A stretch of 64,000 bases of DNA from Tetradesmus obliquus (GCA_030272155.1 CP126200.1:62001-126000); one strand, 5' to 3'. Positions 34,711 to 45,395 are shown, counted from the stretch's first letter. A program made the numbers and translations. The notes: generated by a model not told the origin, from the sequence alone.

Positions 34711-35930
34711 CTATTGCAGCCGCCACGCGCCCCTCCGTAAACGTGCTGTACAACGCTGGGTAGGCATAGCTGGCAGCGTCGCCACCAAACTTGGCCCCCA
34801 GCTTGTGGCTGGGCTGCTCCCAAAACAGCAAGGTCTCGTCAGGCCAGACATACACATCGCACGGCTGCTTGGCCCAGTAGCCGCTCAGTGATCTGCCACC
34901 AGCAACAAAATCAGCAGCCACGCGCACTTGCACGCGCTGCTGCTGGCCTGCTTGCATGTGAAACCCAGCAGGGGTCATGAGCTGAGCAATGGTGTAGCGG
35001 CTGTAGGTGGTGTTGCGGATGCTGCAGCTGCCGCCCAGCACACACAACGGCTTGGACAGCTGGTGCCACAGCTTGCTGTTGGGTACCAGCAGCAGCAAGC
35101 CAGCACCACGCAGCAGCGTGATGGCACCTGCAGGGCCTGGCGATGCTGCTGCTGCTTGTGCCAACACGCCTGCTGCTGACTCAAGTGATGCTGCCGCTGC
35201 TGCAGTTCCTGCAGTGCCTGCTGGCTCTGCTGCAATTCTTGCTGGCTCTGCTGGCCCCGTTGCTGGCCCACGCCCTGCTGCTGGTGGCGCTGCTGCTGCC
35301 TCCTGCGCAAGGGCAAGTGCCAGGCGGGTGTTGTTGCGCGCAGCAGCTGCAGCGCTATCTGCTGCAAGTGCACTGGCATCTGCAGCAGCTGCATTGCCGG
35401 CTGCCACGTGCCTTGCTGTGTCTGCGGCAGCCTGCACAGCGGACGCAGCAGCAGCTGCTGCTGTCGCTAGCACTGCCTCGCTGCGGGCTTCTGGGTTTGC
35501 AAAGCTGCTATTGATGGCATCCCAGTCAGCTGCCAGCAAGCAGACCACGCTCTGCAGGAGCACCGGGCATGCAGGTTTGGTGGGCAGCCCGCCTGCGCCA
35601 TACAGCTCTGCGTTGTTGGCGTGAATGCTGTCGCGCGGTTGCTGCAGGTGCGCATCGGCTTCTGCTGCTGACATGTGCTCGTACTGCCAGTCGCAAGCTG
35701 CCTTGCACTTGGCCAGCTCGTAGCCTGTATGCATCAGCGGCACTGTCAGTTTGCGCAGCATCCCGCTGAGGCTGCCCTCTGCTTCCAAGCAGTTGATGAT
35801 GCTCTGCCAGACATCTGGAGTGCATTTGTTGAGCCCGTATAGCTGTGCCAGCTCTGTGGTCTGCTGCAGCTGCGCCGTGCATGCCTCATCCAGGCTGGTC
35901 AACAAGCCGCTGTTGGCCAGGCTGGGACAC
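34711..35930 (-). CDS. Family R gene, 1220-nt exon (copy Z1)
   Basis: Open across the whole exon. The acceptor is at 35931-35932 and the donor GTGAGT begins at 34710. It encodes about 406 residues: CPSLANSGL, a helical part (TELAQLYGLNKCTPDVWQS), HTGYELAKCKAACDW, PACPVLLQSVVCLLAADWDA, a long Ala-rich segment, then LLLLVPNSKLWHQLSKPLCV, NTTYSRYTIAQL and CDVYVWPDETLLFWEQPSHK. The homologous exon in copy X (60069-61302) is diverged and broken by a frameshift and a TAG, so Z1 and Z2 preserve the intact version. The function is unknown and I recognise no domain. The exon starts in phase 2 and ends in phase 1, as in X. Confidence 0.6.
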
Positions 35931-36167
35931 CTGTGCAGCAGGCGGAGCAGCGAAGGCAGGTCAGGTCAGGGCCAGTATAAACATGTGACTGTCCGTTTAA
36001 CTGCAGCATGCTAGGAAAACATGCTTGACCCAGCAATATACCAGCTCCTACGGGACAGGCAGGTCAGCATCATCGTGTCACAGCCTGCAGTGCCCGTCAT
36101 TTTCCCCTGGCAAAGCACCCAGCTGCAGTTCACTGCAGGCTCGCAATGAAACAGCAGCAGAACTCAC

Positions 36168-36275
36168 CATTCCCAGAAGTCGCTGGGAAGGCTGGCCTTG
36201 GGCAGCTGCCTCATGGTTAAGAACACCTCGCCAGCATGCATGGAGCGGAAGCTGTACATACTGGGGCGGTTGTGA
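36168..36275 (-). CDS. Family R gene, small exon (copy Z1)
   Basis: Encodes NRPSMYSFRSMHAGEVFL then QLPKASLPSDFWEW, closely matching the Y copy exon at 42765-42906. The donor GTGAGT leaves phase 2, fitting the 1220-nt exon. The 5' border is not clear because the sequence diverges from Y there. Confidence 0.5.
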
Positions 36276-36610
36276 AAGCAGATACATGAATAACTCAGTG
36301 ATAGATGCCTGCACTGCCCGGTCCATCGGCATCATGAGGAATCTGCCGTGCCATCCACCACCCCAGCCCTGCATCAGCCGCGCACAGGCACAACCTGTTT
36401 GCAGACCTGCTGGCACATGTAAAGTTGCAAAACACTGGCTACTTCAGGCTCTGGCTTGCAGATGAACAGACACCAAATGAGACCCAAACAGTGAGGTATC
36501 GCTCTGCCCATCAGCAGCCCCTGTTGCAGTATCGTAATGTGCAAACTGCTACTTCAGGCTTTGGCTTTCGGATGAGCAGACATCTACATGACCGCAATAG
36601 CAGCTCGTAC

Positions 36611-37360
36611 CTCTAGACTTTTCAAAGCTGTTGCCCAAGCATTTGGCTCCAGCAAGAGCAGAGTTGACCATGCTTGGGGTGACCTCGTCAAAGCTGGCAA
36701 CGTGCTGCAACCCCCCATACGGCAGGGTGAAACCCATGGCATTGTTGGGAGTGCGCTGGGGCTCAGAGATGCTGCCCTCACCACCGCTGCTGCTGCTACT
36801 GCTGCTGCTCCTCCCCCTGCTGCTGCTGCTGCTGCTGCTGCTTTCACCGCCACTGCTGCTGCTTTGACTGCCACAGCTGCTGGAGGCACTGCCAGCCCCA
36901 CGCTGCTGCTTGACAATGGGCTCTGCTGGTGACACTGGCTGCAGGTATGTGAGCACAGCAAAGGCTAGCGCAGTGATGCTGGCCAGGCACAGGCCGCTGC
37001 AAGCTGCAGGCAGGATGTCATGGTACTCTGGCATGCCAAAGTCCATGTAGCCCTTGCAGTGGTAGTACACTGCAGAAAAGCCTGTGCCAAGTGTGGCCTG
37101 GAACTGCGCCAGCAGCCCGCTGAGACCTACAACCCACACTGGCGGCTCAGATGACAGCCCTGGCACACTGCTGTGGTCCCAGGCGCCACGTGCGGTCTCT
37201 GCCTGGCGTGAGCCCATATACAGGTGGTGCGTCGTCGCCAGCAGGCCCTGTGCAGCCTGCCGCGCCCTGAAAGCTGCGCTGGTTGTTGCATACTGCCCCC
37301 CCCCCCCCCCCCCCCCCCCCGCTGGTCAGCCTAGAAGGGTGGAACCACATGGGATCGCAA
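36611..37360 (-). CDS. Family R gene, Ser-rich exon (copy Z1), frame broken by a poly-C run
   Basis: Corresponds to exon 9 of copy X. It encodes PMWFHPSRLTSGG, then a poly-Gly tract from a 25-C run (37296-37320), QYATTSAAFRARQAAQG, AVYYHCKGYMDFGMPEYHD, a hydrophobic helix (LCLASITALAFAVLTYL), a KQQRGAG basic stretch, a serine tract and GFTLPYGGLQHV. With 25 C the frame before and after the tract does not join; with 27 C (copy Z2) it does. The donor is at 36610. Confidence 0.55.
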
Positions 37361-38371
37361 GATAAGCAGCTTGCCACATGCATGTGGACGTGCTGGCCCT
37401 TTTTTGCAGGGCCAAAGTAGAAACGGTGTACTCTGTGTCTGTTGCAGGGTCTACACACTTCTGCATGACTAGAGTAGAAACACTCCTGGCTCCTGCAGGC
37501 CCCAGCCAATCGGCATAACATGGCAGCGCATGCAGCTAATGCGAGCTTGGGACTAGGGACAATCCCCAGCCTCTAGTCCCGAACAAAACACACCAGACAA
37601 TAAGAGACATGCCTGTTCTGCTCTGCGCAACCCTGGACGGCACAAGGTATCACTACCAATAGTCTGCACAGGAAGCTAGCATAGACTACACTGCATGCTG
37701 CTGATGGGGATGGGACTGTGGGACCGTCCCCAGTCTTTAGCCCCCACCCATCACTGAACTCAGAGGTTTACCAATGTCATGCATCCAGTACCTGCTTGAC
37801 TTCATGCCATCTCATGCTCTCCATGAATCTGCACCCACCCACGCACCCAACTTACCATGCCAATAGTTTCACCCTTCCAGTGGGTGAGTCATTGCTGCAC
37901 CTGTTCACCTTCGGTGTGCTGCTGCTGCCGTTGCCCTGCTGTGGTTGATGCTCCACCTGCAGAATACTATGTGTACAGGGACCTGCATTTCTGGTGTGTG
38001 CCTGGGCGCAGTAGTGGACTTTGCCAAGGCTGTGCTGTGACATCCTTAAGGAAGCTTCCAGCCTTGCAGCCGATCGCGCAGAACCAGAGCAGCCAGCCCC
38101 CAAAGCAGACACTGGCCAACGCGAGGGACGTGTTGGTATATGGAAATCGCAAGTGCCTCAGCAAGATAATGTGCACATCAGGGCAGGTACTAGCTAGCAT
38201 AGCTGTGCCATTGCAGGTGCTGCATGTAGGCCTTAACGCATGCATGTCCCATGTGGGCTGCAAGGGGGAACTTGCAGCTGACGTCTGTAACCTGGTAGTT
38301 ATTTGATGCATCAGCAGAGGTTGGCAAACGAGTTCTGTGTGAGTGCATAGCTCCAGCAGCTGCTGCTTTTT

Positions 38372-38442
38372 ATCCCTTAATCCCTCAACCCAGTACTAAT
38401 CAAGCCCAACCACGTTTAACTTCCGAGTTCTGATGGGATCGG
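38372..38442 (-). pseudogene. 5S rRNA fragment, 3' part
   Basis: Reverse complement reads GATCCCATCAGAACTCGGAA then GTTAAACGTGGTTGGGCTTG and AGTACTGGGTTG, matching green-algal 5S rRNA over the internal control region. The true 3' end is lost. The gene is split from its 5' part (39494-39530) by a LINE fragment. Confidence 0.85.
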
Positions 38443-39493
38443 AGCATCAGAACCATCCTCCCGGCCCTAAGCGGCTCCACCAGGGTGTTTGGGGGGTTAT
38501 TTGTTTAGCTGCTCTGAATGCCATGGATGTTGGCCGACTGACGGCAGGCTAACACGCTGCACATTCCGCCGCCCGCGCCTGCTGCGCCGCGGCCGTCTAC
38601 GCCGCCGCCGCAATGGCAGGTACCTATTACAGATGTGTTTCAGCCTGCAGCTCTCACTGCTGCGCAGCAACAGCATAACCAGCTGGTTGAGCAGCGTAGG
38701 CAGCAGCAGCTGCTGCAACAACAACAACAGCGACAGCAACTAATAGCGCAGGTGTTACAGGAGGCGAAGCAGCAGGCGGTTTTGCGGTTTTGGGAATTGC
38801 TTGCTGATTTTGTGGCAATGGAGGCTGCGCCGGCTCATTGGCGTGTTGCGGTGCCTGGAGATCACCCGTTCTTGCGATCTGATCCAGCACAGCTGCGCAT
38901 TGTACAGGCGCCCCGCTCTGGTTGACCATCCTGCTTTTACGTGATGTGCTGTCAGTAGTTGTCCAATCTCCACTTTCTGGCAAGGCCATGTTGCATGTCG
39001 TGTGTCACTGTGCTTGATTTTCCAGCTCTGTGTGTCGCATTGCGTGCTTCTGTGCTTGTCAGCCATGAGGATTGCAGAAGCAGTAGCACCTTAGTTTGCA
39101 TGTCACATGCAGTGTCTCCTGTCGGTCCCGCGTGCTCCTGCTTGCTGCAGTCTGGTGTGTACAGCAGTGCCTTGGTGCAATCATGCCAAACACCTATGGT
39201 AAGCAGCACCATTGTGCATCCCGCTTGCTGTTTGGACCATGCTTGCCTTCCCTTGTGCGTTTTGTGCCCTGTGCTTTGAGCACCCTGCTGCTTTTCGTGC
39301 TGCACTTCGCACATGCTGCACTGCATGTACTTGTTGGTTTATGGGGAGGTAGGGGCTGCAAGATGCCTCTGGAGTTTTACTTTGGTTGCATCTTGTGGCT
39401 TGCTATCGGGTTCTCATGATATGTGAGCTGAAAGAGGGGCAAGTGACTCGCTCTAGGGCGATAGCTTGCCCACCCCTGTAACAGACCTCTCCC
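38443..39493 (+). mobile_element. LINE A-type 3' fragment inserted in the 5S rRNA gene
   Basis: From 38457 nearly identical to 28823-29850. It includes the Gln-rich C-terminal coding end (stop at 38923-38925) and the 3' UTR. Both junctions carry GGGATCGG (38435-38442 and 39494-39501), an 8-bp target duplication of 5S sequence. The first 14 nt (38443-38456) match neither LINE nor 5S. Confidence 0.85.
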
Positions 39494-39530
39494 GGGATCG
39501 GGTGCTTTTGTGGTGGTATGAACGTAGCAT
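39494..39530 (-). pseudogene. 5S rRNA fragment, 5' part
   Basis: Reverse complement ATGCTACGTTCATACCACCA then CAAAAGCACCCGATCCC matches the 5' end of chlorophycean 5S rRNA, continuing where the 38372-38442 fragment stops. Confidence 0.8.
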
Positions 39531-39586
39531 TTTTATGAACGTAGCATTTTTTATGAACGTAGCATATAATTCTATGAACGTAGCAT
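39517..39586. repeat. Four spaced copies of the 5S rRNA 5'-terminal 14-mer
   Basis: TATGAACGTAGCAT (antisense of the 5S start) occurs at 39517, 39534, 39552 and 39573, separated by short AT-rich spacers. Confidence 0.9.
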
Positions 39587-39611
39587 ATAATTCCATCCTC
39601 AGACAGGCTGC

Positions 39612-39815
39612 TTACCAGCCTAGCAGTGACCGTTTGTAGGTCACAACCTGCGCATCTCTGCCAGCATGCTGCGCGTAGGGCAGCCGTGGGCCAAAGCCAA
39701 ACATATAGCTGTCCACGTATGTCCTCCATGAGTTGGCTGCTGCTGAGCGCCCAGCGCGGGTGATGTAAAGGTTATTGCAAAAGTGAGCGTCATACCGCTT
39801 TTTGCCGCCCAAGTC
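39612..39815 (-). pseudogene. Detached family R exon (Y-type)
   Basis: Encodes GGKKRYDAHFCNNLYITRAG, then TYVDSYMFGFGPRLPYAQH and VVTYKRSLLGW; nearly identical to 59680-59870 in copy X, including the GTAAGC donor. It is separated from the rest of copy Y by about 3 kb of other repeats. It enters in phase 1 and leaves in phase 2. Confidence 0.75.
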
Positions 39816-39892
39816 TCAGCACAGCTCAAATGGAGTCGGTGTTGTATATCGATACTACATGTGTACACATGTACAGCCAACCTCTGCCAGGT

Positions 39893-39970
39893 GTTCCAAT
39901 GGTGTAGTGGTAGCGCGCCTGCGTGTGATCCCAGAGATCGCACGATCAATTCCTGCTGCGTGCATACAGT
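39893..39970 (+). ncRNA. tRNA-like sequence with A and B boxes
   Basis: A-box TGGTGTAGTGG (39900-39910) and B-box GATCAATTC (39944-39952) both fit the Pol III consensus at tRNA spacing, and a D-arm (GTGT/GCGC) can pair. The middle forms a 7-bp hairpin TGTGATC/GATCGCA rather than an anticodon arm, and the acceptor ends do not pair. It is more likely a tRNA-derived SINE head than a tRNA gene. Confidence 0.5.
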
Positions 39971-39983
39971 AAATATCACGCGC

Positions 39984-40168
39984 GCGCTTAGCCTTAGCCT
40001 TAGCCTTAGCCTTAGCCTTAGCCTTAGCCTTAGCCTTAGCCTTAGCCTTAGCCTTAGCCTTAGCCTTAGCCGTCAGCCGCAGCCTTAGCCTTAGCCGTCA
40101 GCCGCAGCCTTAGCCTTAGCCGTCAGCCGCAGCCGTCAGCCGCAGCCTTAGCCGTCAGCCGCAGCCAA
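39984..40168. repeat. CTTAGC hexamer array with an 18-bp higher-order variant
   Basis: About 15 perfect CTTAGC units are followed by interspersed CTTAGCCGTCAGCCGCAG variants up to about 40168. It directly follows the tRNA-like sequence. Confidence 0.9.
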
Positions 40169-41391
40169 AAAAGTAAATCAACAGGGTATCTTTTTGGCTT
40201 GAATGCCGTGGCAGCACTTTGAGTTGTAGGCCCCTGGTGTGTGTGTGTGAGGCTGCTGCTTGTGTTCTGCTGTGTTTTTGCTGTGCTGCTGCCTGGGGTG
40301 CCGTCAGTGCTGTCCTGTTTGGGCTGGCAACTGGTGGCTGGGTGTGCTGCAGGCCCAGTGGTGCATCTTGCTGCAAAGCACTTCATTTGTGGGGCACAGC
40401 CTGGGGCAGCTTGGAGTAGTTGGCATGGTTCCTGCTGGTGTGACTGCTGGGTGTGTTTTGGATGCAAAAAGAGGCCATTTCAGGCCATGTTCAGGCTGCT
40501 GGTATTGGCAATTTCAATGGTGCGCTGGGTGGCCCTGGAGAGAGTGTTTGGGCCTGCTCAGCAGGGGTCTTGCAGCATGCATGCAGGTCATTGCTGCACT
40601 GGCTGGGCATCAAAATCTGTGACTGCAGCATTCTTGTTGTAAAACACACATTTTTACCAAGACTTTTGAAGCTACCTTTACCTGCAGGAGCAGCCCCCAC
40701 CATATGTGCAATAATGGAGCCGTCGCAAAATAGACTTTTAGCGAAATAGTTTTGTAGCGAAAAAGTCAGCCCTTGTGAAATTTACACTGATGACAGCCGG
40801 CCAGCATTTGGCACACACAGCTGTCAAAAACACCTCAAAACAGGGGGTTCCATGCCTTTTTTGCAAACAACGAGAAAAGCATGCAACTGCCAGGCCGTGA
40901 GCAGGCCGTGAGCACAACTCTGTCAATCATGCTGCCACCATGATAATGGCAGATGCAGTAGCAATGCTGGCACCAAATGAAGCACTCTCCACAACTCTGT
41001 TTAATCATCCCCAACACTCCAACCTTTAACCATCCAAACACCATTTAAGTGTAACACCGTCAATCGATTGCAGCTGTGTAATCATGCTGCCAAGAACCTG
41101 TGAATGAATGTCAAACGCCACTTGAATGCAACATGACGCAAATGCCAACCACTGTCAACAGTTGAAGTGAATGAGTTCATGTGTTCTGGTTGCTTCAGCC
41201 CATTCAGGAGCCACTGAAATGCGCGCTTGGCTATTAGGGGCCTATGCATGTGTACACCAAGTGCTGCATTCACTGTAACAAACAGCGAACGAAAATCAGC
41301 AGAGCGGCTTGCAGCATTCTGAACGCACAACTTGCTGACCAGAGCGCCCTGCACTATCCATGGACCCCACGTTGCTGCAGCATTTCGTAGG
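40169..41391. other. No gene recognised
   Basis: T/G-rich, then AT-rich. A few local duplications (GAGCAGGCCGTGAGCA near 40898-40915). No frame with domain or splice support. Confidence 0.4.
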
Positions 41392-41589
41392 CGCTGGGCG
41401 GGCCAGGGATGCCCTTGGTGGTGCCGTTGCAGTCGCTTTAGTTGGTGCTGCTGCCGTTCTGCAGAGCAAGCTCGTTGCCAGCAGCGCACACGCTGGGCGG
41501 GCCAGGGATGCCCTTGGTGGTGCCGTTGCAGTCGCTTTAGTTGGTGCTGCTGCCGTTCTGCAGAGCAAGCTCGTTGCCAGCAGCGCACA
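41392..41589 (+). repeat. 99-bp in-frame tandem duplication
   Basis: Two copies of a 99-bp unit, starting at 41392 and 41491. The unit is exactly 33 codons and both copies stay open in a frame (41360-41695) repeating GRARDALGGAVAVALVGAAA. Whether that frame is translated is unknown. Confidence 0.85.
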
Positions 41590-41759
41590 CCAAGGGCAGG
41601 TAGATGGCACTCCAGTACTTCCAGTGCTGGCCTGCAGCCGCAGCGCAGCACAGCAGCGCATGGACAAAGAATCACACCATAGTAGAGCACTATAGAGATC
41701 AATCAAGTGGTCAGGCAGTGGACAACACAGCTGCCAGCAGCCGGTCACCTACTGCTGCG

Positions 41760-41990
41760 ACTGCATGGTGCTGCCAGCGCAGTTACAGCAATCAGCTGCC
41801 CGTGCAGTCTGCTGCCAGTGCATGTATCAGTGCACCTGCTGCTGCCAGTGCAATCTGCTGCCAGCGCACCTGCTGCCAGTGCACCTGCTGCTGCCAGCCT
41901 GGCAGTGGCACTGGGTGCAATCTGCTGCAATTCCACTTGCTGCTGCTGGTGCACCTGCTACAAGTGCGCCTGCTGCTGCATGAAGCACAC
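41760..41990. repeat. Degenerate CTGCTGCCAGTGCAC repeats
   Basis: Some ten imperfect copies of a 12-15-bp unit. No regular period throughout. Confidence 0.7.
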
Positions 41991-42469
41991 CAGCCAATAA
42001 AACGTCACGCAATAGCTACTGGGTGATATGCCAGGCGGACTCGCCTTTTCTGTGACGACATCGGCAGATCCAGTCCTCGATGCAGCACTTGCAGCGGCCT
42101 TCCGTGCCTGCGCAAGCTAGCTGGCACTTCCTCCGGCATTACTTCATGCTACAAATGCTTCCGTGCCACAGCTACAACAGAATTACGGAATTTGATCTGT
42201 TCCGTGTCGAGGAGGGGGAAACGGCCCTAGGCTGGCCCCACGCATCAGCAACTCCGAATAATGTTGAGGTTAATCGCCCAAATAATAGCTCCAGGAAAGG
42301 TAAAGTGATTGGCGTCGTTTATAAGACAGAAATGGCCCTCTGGCGCGCGTTCGCTGCACAAAACAGTCGCGAAGGATTCCCGGGTATGACAAGCTTACTA
42401 CGGAAGTTTACTGCGAACAAGTTTTCAGTAGTAATTTCATCTGACGTGGACAACAGAAAGCGACAAGCA

Positions 42470-42545
42470 AGCGAGGGCGCCGGGGGTCGAACCTGCGACC
42501 CAAGGATTTGAAGGCCGGTGCCCTAGGACTTTTAGCGGATTTTTA
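42470..42545 (-). repeat. Possible tRNA-derived fragment
   Basis: The minus strand has a good B-box GTTCGACCC (42492-42484) within GGTCGCAGGTTCGACCCCCG, but no convincing A-box and a mispaired T-stem. Probably a SINE or tRNA relic. Confidence 0.35.
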
Positions 42546-42639
42546 GCACTTTTACCACAGGTCCGGGCCGTAGTGCAATAATATCACAGTTGCATGCCAC
42601 ATGTAAAGGGCAGGTGTGGCATCACAACAAAATCACAGC

Positions 42640-43235
42640 AGTTCCTACAGGACAGACAGGTCAGTGCTACTGTCTCACAGCCTGCAGTGCCCGTCATTTC
42701 TCCAGGCCAACCCCCAGCTGCAGTTCACTGCAGTCCCACACTAGCACAACAGCAGAAAACTTGCCAATCCCAGATGTCGCTGGGAAGGCTGGCCTTGGGC
42801 AGCTGCCTGATGATCAGGAACACCTCGCCGGCGATCATCGAGCGAAAGCTGTAGAGGCTTGGCCGATTGTGCAGCTGCATCAGGTCTGCTGGAGGGGTGG
42901 TTGCGCCTGAGGCAGAGTGCAAGGAAACACATCAGAAGTCAGTAGTAGATGCCTGCATTGCCTAGTCCCTGAGCATGATGAAGAGGCTGCGCCGCCACCA
43001 CCATGCCTGCACCAAACATGCACAGGCACACTCTTTTGCAGCTCTCACCTTGAGACTTGTCAAGGCTGTTGCCGAGGAACTTGGCTCCTGCAGGAGCAGA
43101 GTTGACCATGGCTGGGGTGATCGCCTCGATTGTGCTGGCGTGCTGCAGCCCACCATACGGCAGGATGAATCCCAACAAGTTGTTGGGTGTGCGCGGGCCC
43201 CTAGTGCTGCGGCCAGCACTGCTGCTGCGGCCCCA

Positions 43236-43273
<38 letters not shown>

Positions 43274-44865
43274 AGACTTCACCACCAATGCTGCCGCTGG
43301 CACTGCCGGCCCGCTGCTTCTTCGCAATGGGCTCTGCTGGTGACACTGGTTGCATGTAGGTGACTACTGCAAATGCCATGGCAGTTATGCTAGCCAGGCA
43401 GAGGCCGGCGCAAGCTGGGTTGGAGACGCTGCAGCGTGCTGGCAACATCTACGGCGCTAGGGGACAGCTGCCACTCCAGACCACACCTCACCAGTGCAAA
43501 GGTAACTAGGGCCCAAGCACAACAGCCTTTCCTCCCCATGCCTGAGGACAATGTGTGCCAGTAGACCAGGAACCCAACTGCGGCTGCCATGCAAGGGCCA
43601 AGAAACCGTCAGGCCACCTTCTTCACAAGAGAGTGGTCTGCTGGGCGCGCAGGGCCGTAGATGATTGACTTGGCAGCCTGCACACCAACATACACACACA
43701 GGTCGGTGTATGTAAGTGAGCTGGGGTCCCGCTGCTGAAGATGGGGCACAACAGCTCAAGACAATGATGACCACCACCACCGCCCCGCGCCGTGCAAACT
43801 GTCTCTAGTGGGCCCCTGCGGGATGAATGAATGAATGGATGATCAGTACACCCCGCTATGGGATGTGAGCTGTGAGATGTGAGCTCAATGTCGGCGCTTG
43901 CTCACCATTTTCTCAGACCAGTCATGAACTCCGTCCATGAACTTCTGCCAGCTCTGAGGGGCATATGGGCTATCTGCAATACATGTTGATAAACAGCACA
44001 AGGTAGAACTGTTGGCCACAACAAATTGCTGTTGCACTGCAGAGGCCGCAGCAACAGGCAATGCACAAGGCGATACTCGTTGCAGTAGCAGGTGAAGCAG
44101 GCGTGCCCATCACACTGATGCAGCACACATAATGTGCAACACTGCAGCTGCATGGCGTTTTGCAGCTGCTTCACACGCATCAGCAGGCAATGCAGGTAGC
44201 AGCCTTGCCACAACCACCATCGCAAGCACATCAATGACTCACCTGCTGCTGCTGTGGATGAGAAAAGAAGCCAGGTGGGAGCCGTGAAGAGAACATGCAA
44301 GGGACACACGGGCAGGGCGATGTTCAGCAAAGGGTCAAACAAAGCAGCTTGCAACATGAGAGCACAGTGGCATGCAGCGCACAGGAGCATGCAGGACGGT
44401 GTCGCAGGGCTGCCAGGTACTTTGGAAGTGTTCGAGCATGCTTCATGACACTGCTCCTTCAGCATGCTGTCGATACGCCCTAGCAAAGCGCTGCTTGGTG
44501 GACACGCGCAGCATGTGATAACCCAGCTTGCATATTCAAAAGATTCATAGACTACTCCGTGCTGCTGTGGCAATTCAGACTGCAGCAACCCTTTCCATGA
44601 GACCAGCAAGTACTCCTGCAGAAGAGCTTGCAGCAACTGCTGGCATGCACCACAGGCGGCTGCTGCATGCTAACATTTCACCCATGCATGCAACACCAAC
44701 GCTCACCTGGTGCTGTTGTGGTAAAGCACGAGCCACCAGGGAACAGCAGATGATGGCGCATGCACAGGAGCAAGCAGGCCAGAGCAGGCAGCACAGGTCA
44801 ACATCAATGGCCTATGCAATCAGCATTATGCATGCAGCATTCAGGAGTGCAGGATGGTAATGTGG
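42640..44865 (-). repeat. Y: inverted, internally deleted copy of family R
   Basis: On the minus strand 44865-43425 matches copy X from about 54840 to 56298; then about 3.0 kb of X (56299-59280) is missing and 43420-43040 matches X 59281-59660. It keeps the exon DSPYAPQSWQKFMDGVHDW (43979-43912) and the Ser-rich exon end. The deletion joins frames that do not agree, so the copy is not functional as read. Confidence 0.85.
42765..42906 (-). CDS. Family R small exon in copy Y
   Basis: Acceptor CTCAG at the 5' side, GC-AG type donor (GCAAGT) at the 3' side. It encodes GATTPPADLMQLHNRPSLYS, FRSMIAGEVFLIIRQ and LPSDIWDW. It enters in phase 1 and leaves in phase 2. Absent from copy X, present in diverged form in Z1 and Z2. 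Confidence 0.5.
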
Positions 44866-45395
44866 CACTCTTGTGTTGTCTTTTGGCAGCGCAGAGTGCA
44901 CACAAAGATTGACCTGTGCAGAGAGAGTGTAGCACTGGTGCATGTTATGATTGGGAGTGCAGAGTGTTGTGGTTTTATGTTGTTGCAACATAGCTGGCTG
45001 CAGCAAAAGCCTTCACATGGATCTGAAATGCAGTTGCCTCGCTGATTCTGATCGGTTACAGATAGCGTGAGTGTAGCTACCATGCGCCAGGTGGTGCTGC
45101 ATGTAGTGCTCTTAATAAACAGCTGGGGCATGGGCTTTTGCGGCTGCTTTACAAGCAACTGCAAGCAACGCTGGTTTGGCAGCCTTGCAAGTACATGCAT
45201 GACTCACCTCCTCCTCCTCCTGCTGCTGCTGCTGCTGCTGCTGCGGGACGAGAGAAGAAGCCAGGTGGGAGCCATGAACAGCACATGCAAGGACACGTGG
45301 GCAGGAGATGTTCAGCAAATGGTCAAACAAAGAAGCTTGCAGCATGACAACACAGTGGCTAGCAGCGCACAGGAGCATGCAGGAGGGTGTTGCAG
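44258..45395. repeat. Pair of ~150-bp similar segments (44258-44410 and 45246-45395)
   Basis: Both start at an AGAAGCCAGGTGGGAGCC sequence next to a CTG run and end at a GTGTTGCAG- or GTGTCGCAG-like border, at roughly 85-90% identity. The first lies inside the family R copy; the second looks like a tandemly displaced relative. Confidence 0.65.

Larger units (their letters stand above)
33890..38371. repeat. Z1: left copy of a 4.5-kb direct segmental duplication
   Basis: Matches 49467-53954 almost base for base, with few substitutions and small indels. The left border is at AGTCAACCCTGAGG (33890) and the right border at a T5 run (38371); no terminal inverted repeats are seen. It carries a family R gene copy on the minus strand (exons at 36611-37360, 36168-36270 and 34711-35930). 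The antisense 3' tail of the resolvase gene lies on plus near 34630-34710. A plus-strand open stretch (37960-38306) of unknown meaning is also present. Confidence 0.92.

Noticed and set aside
34261-34740. Independent plus-strand gene in Z1
   Set aside because: It is a chimera of antisense BAH-region sequence and the 3' tail of the resolvase gene, joined by a deletion.
35007-35624. Ala-rich plus-strand frame opposite the 1220-nt exon (and its Z2 twin)
   Set aside because: It is a mirror of the GC-rich, CAG/CTG-rich coding exon on the other strand and is not retained in the same form in copy X.
39984-40168. Telomere-like repeat
   Set aside because: CTTAGC/GCTAAG units are not the TTTAGGG or TTTTAGGG repeats of green algae, and the array is interstitial and degenerates into another unit.
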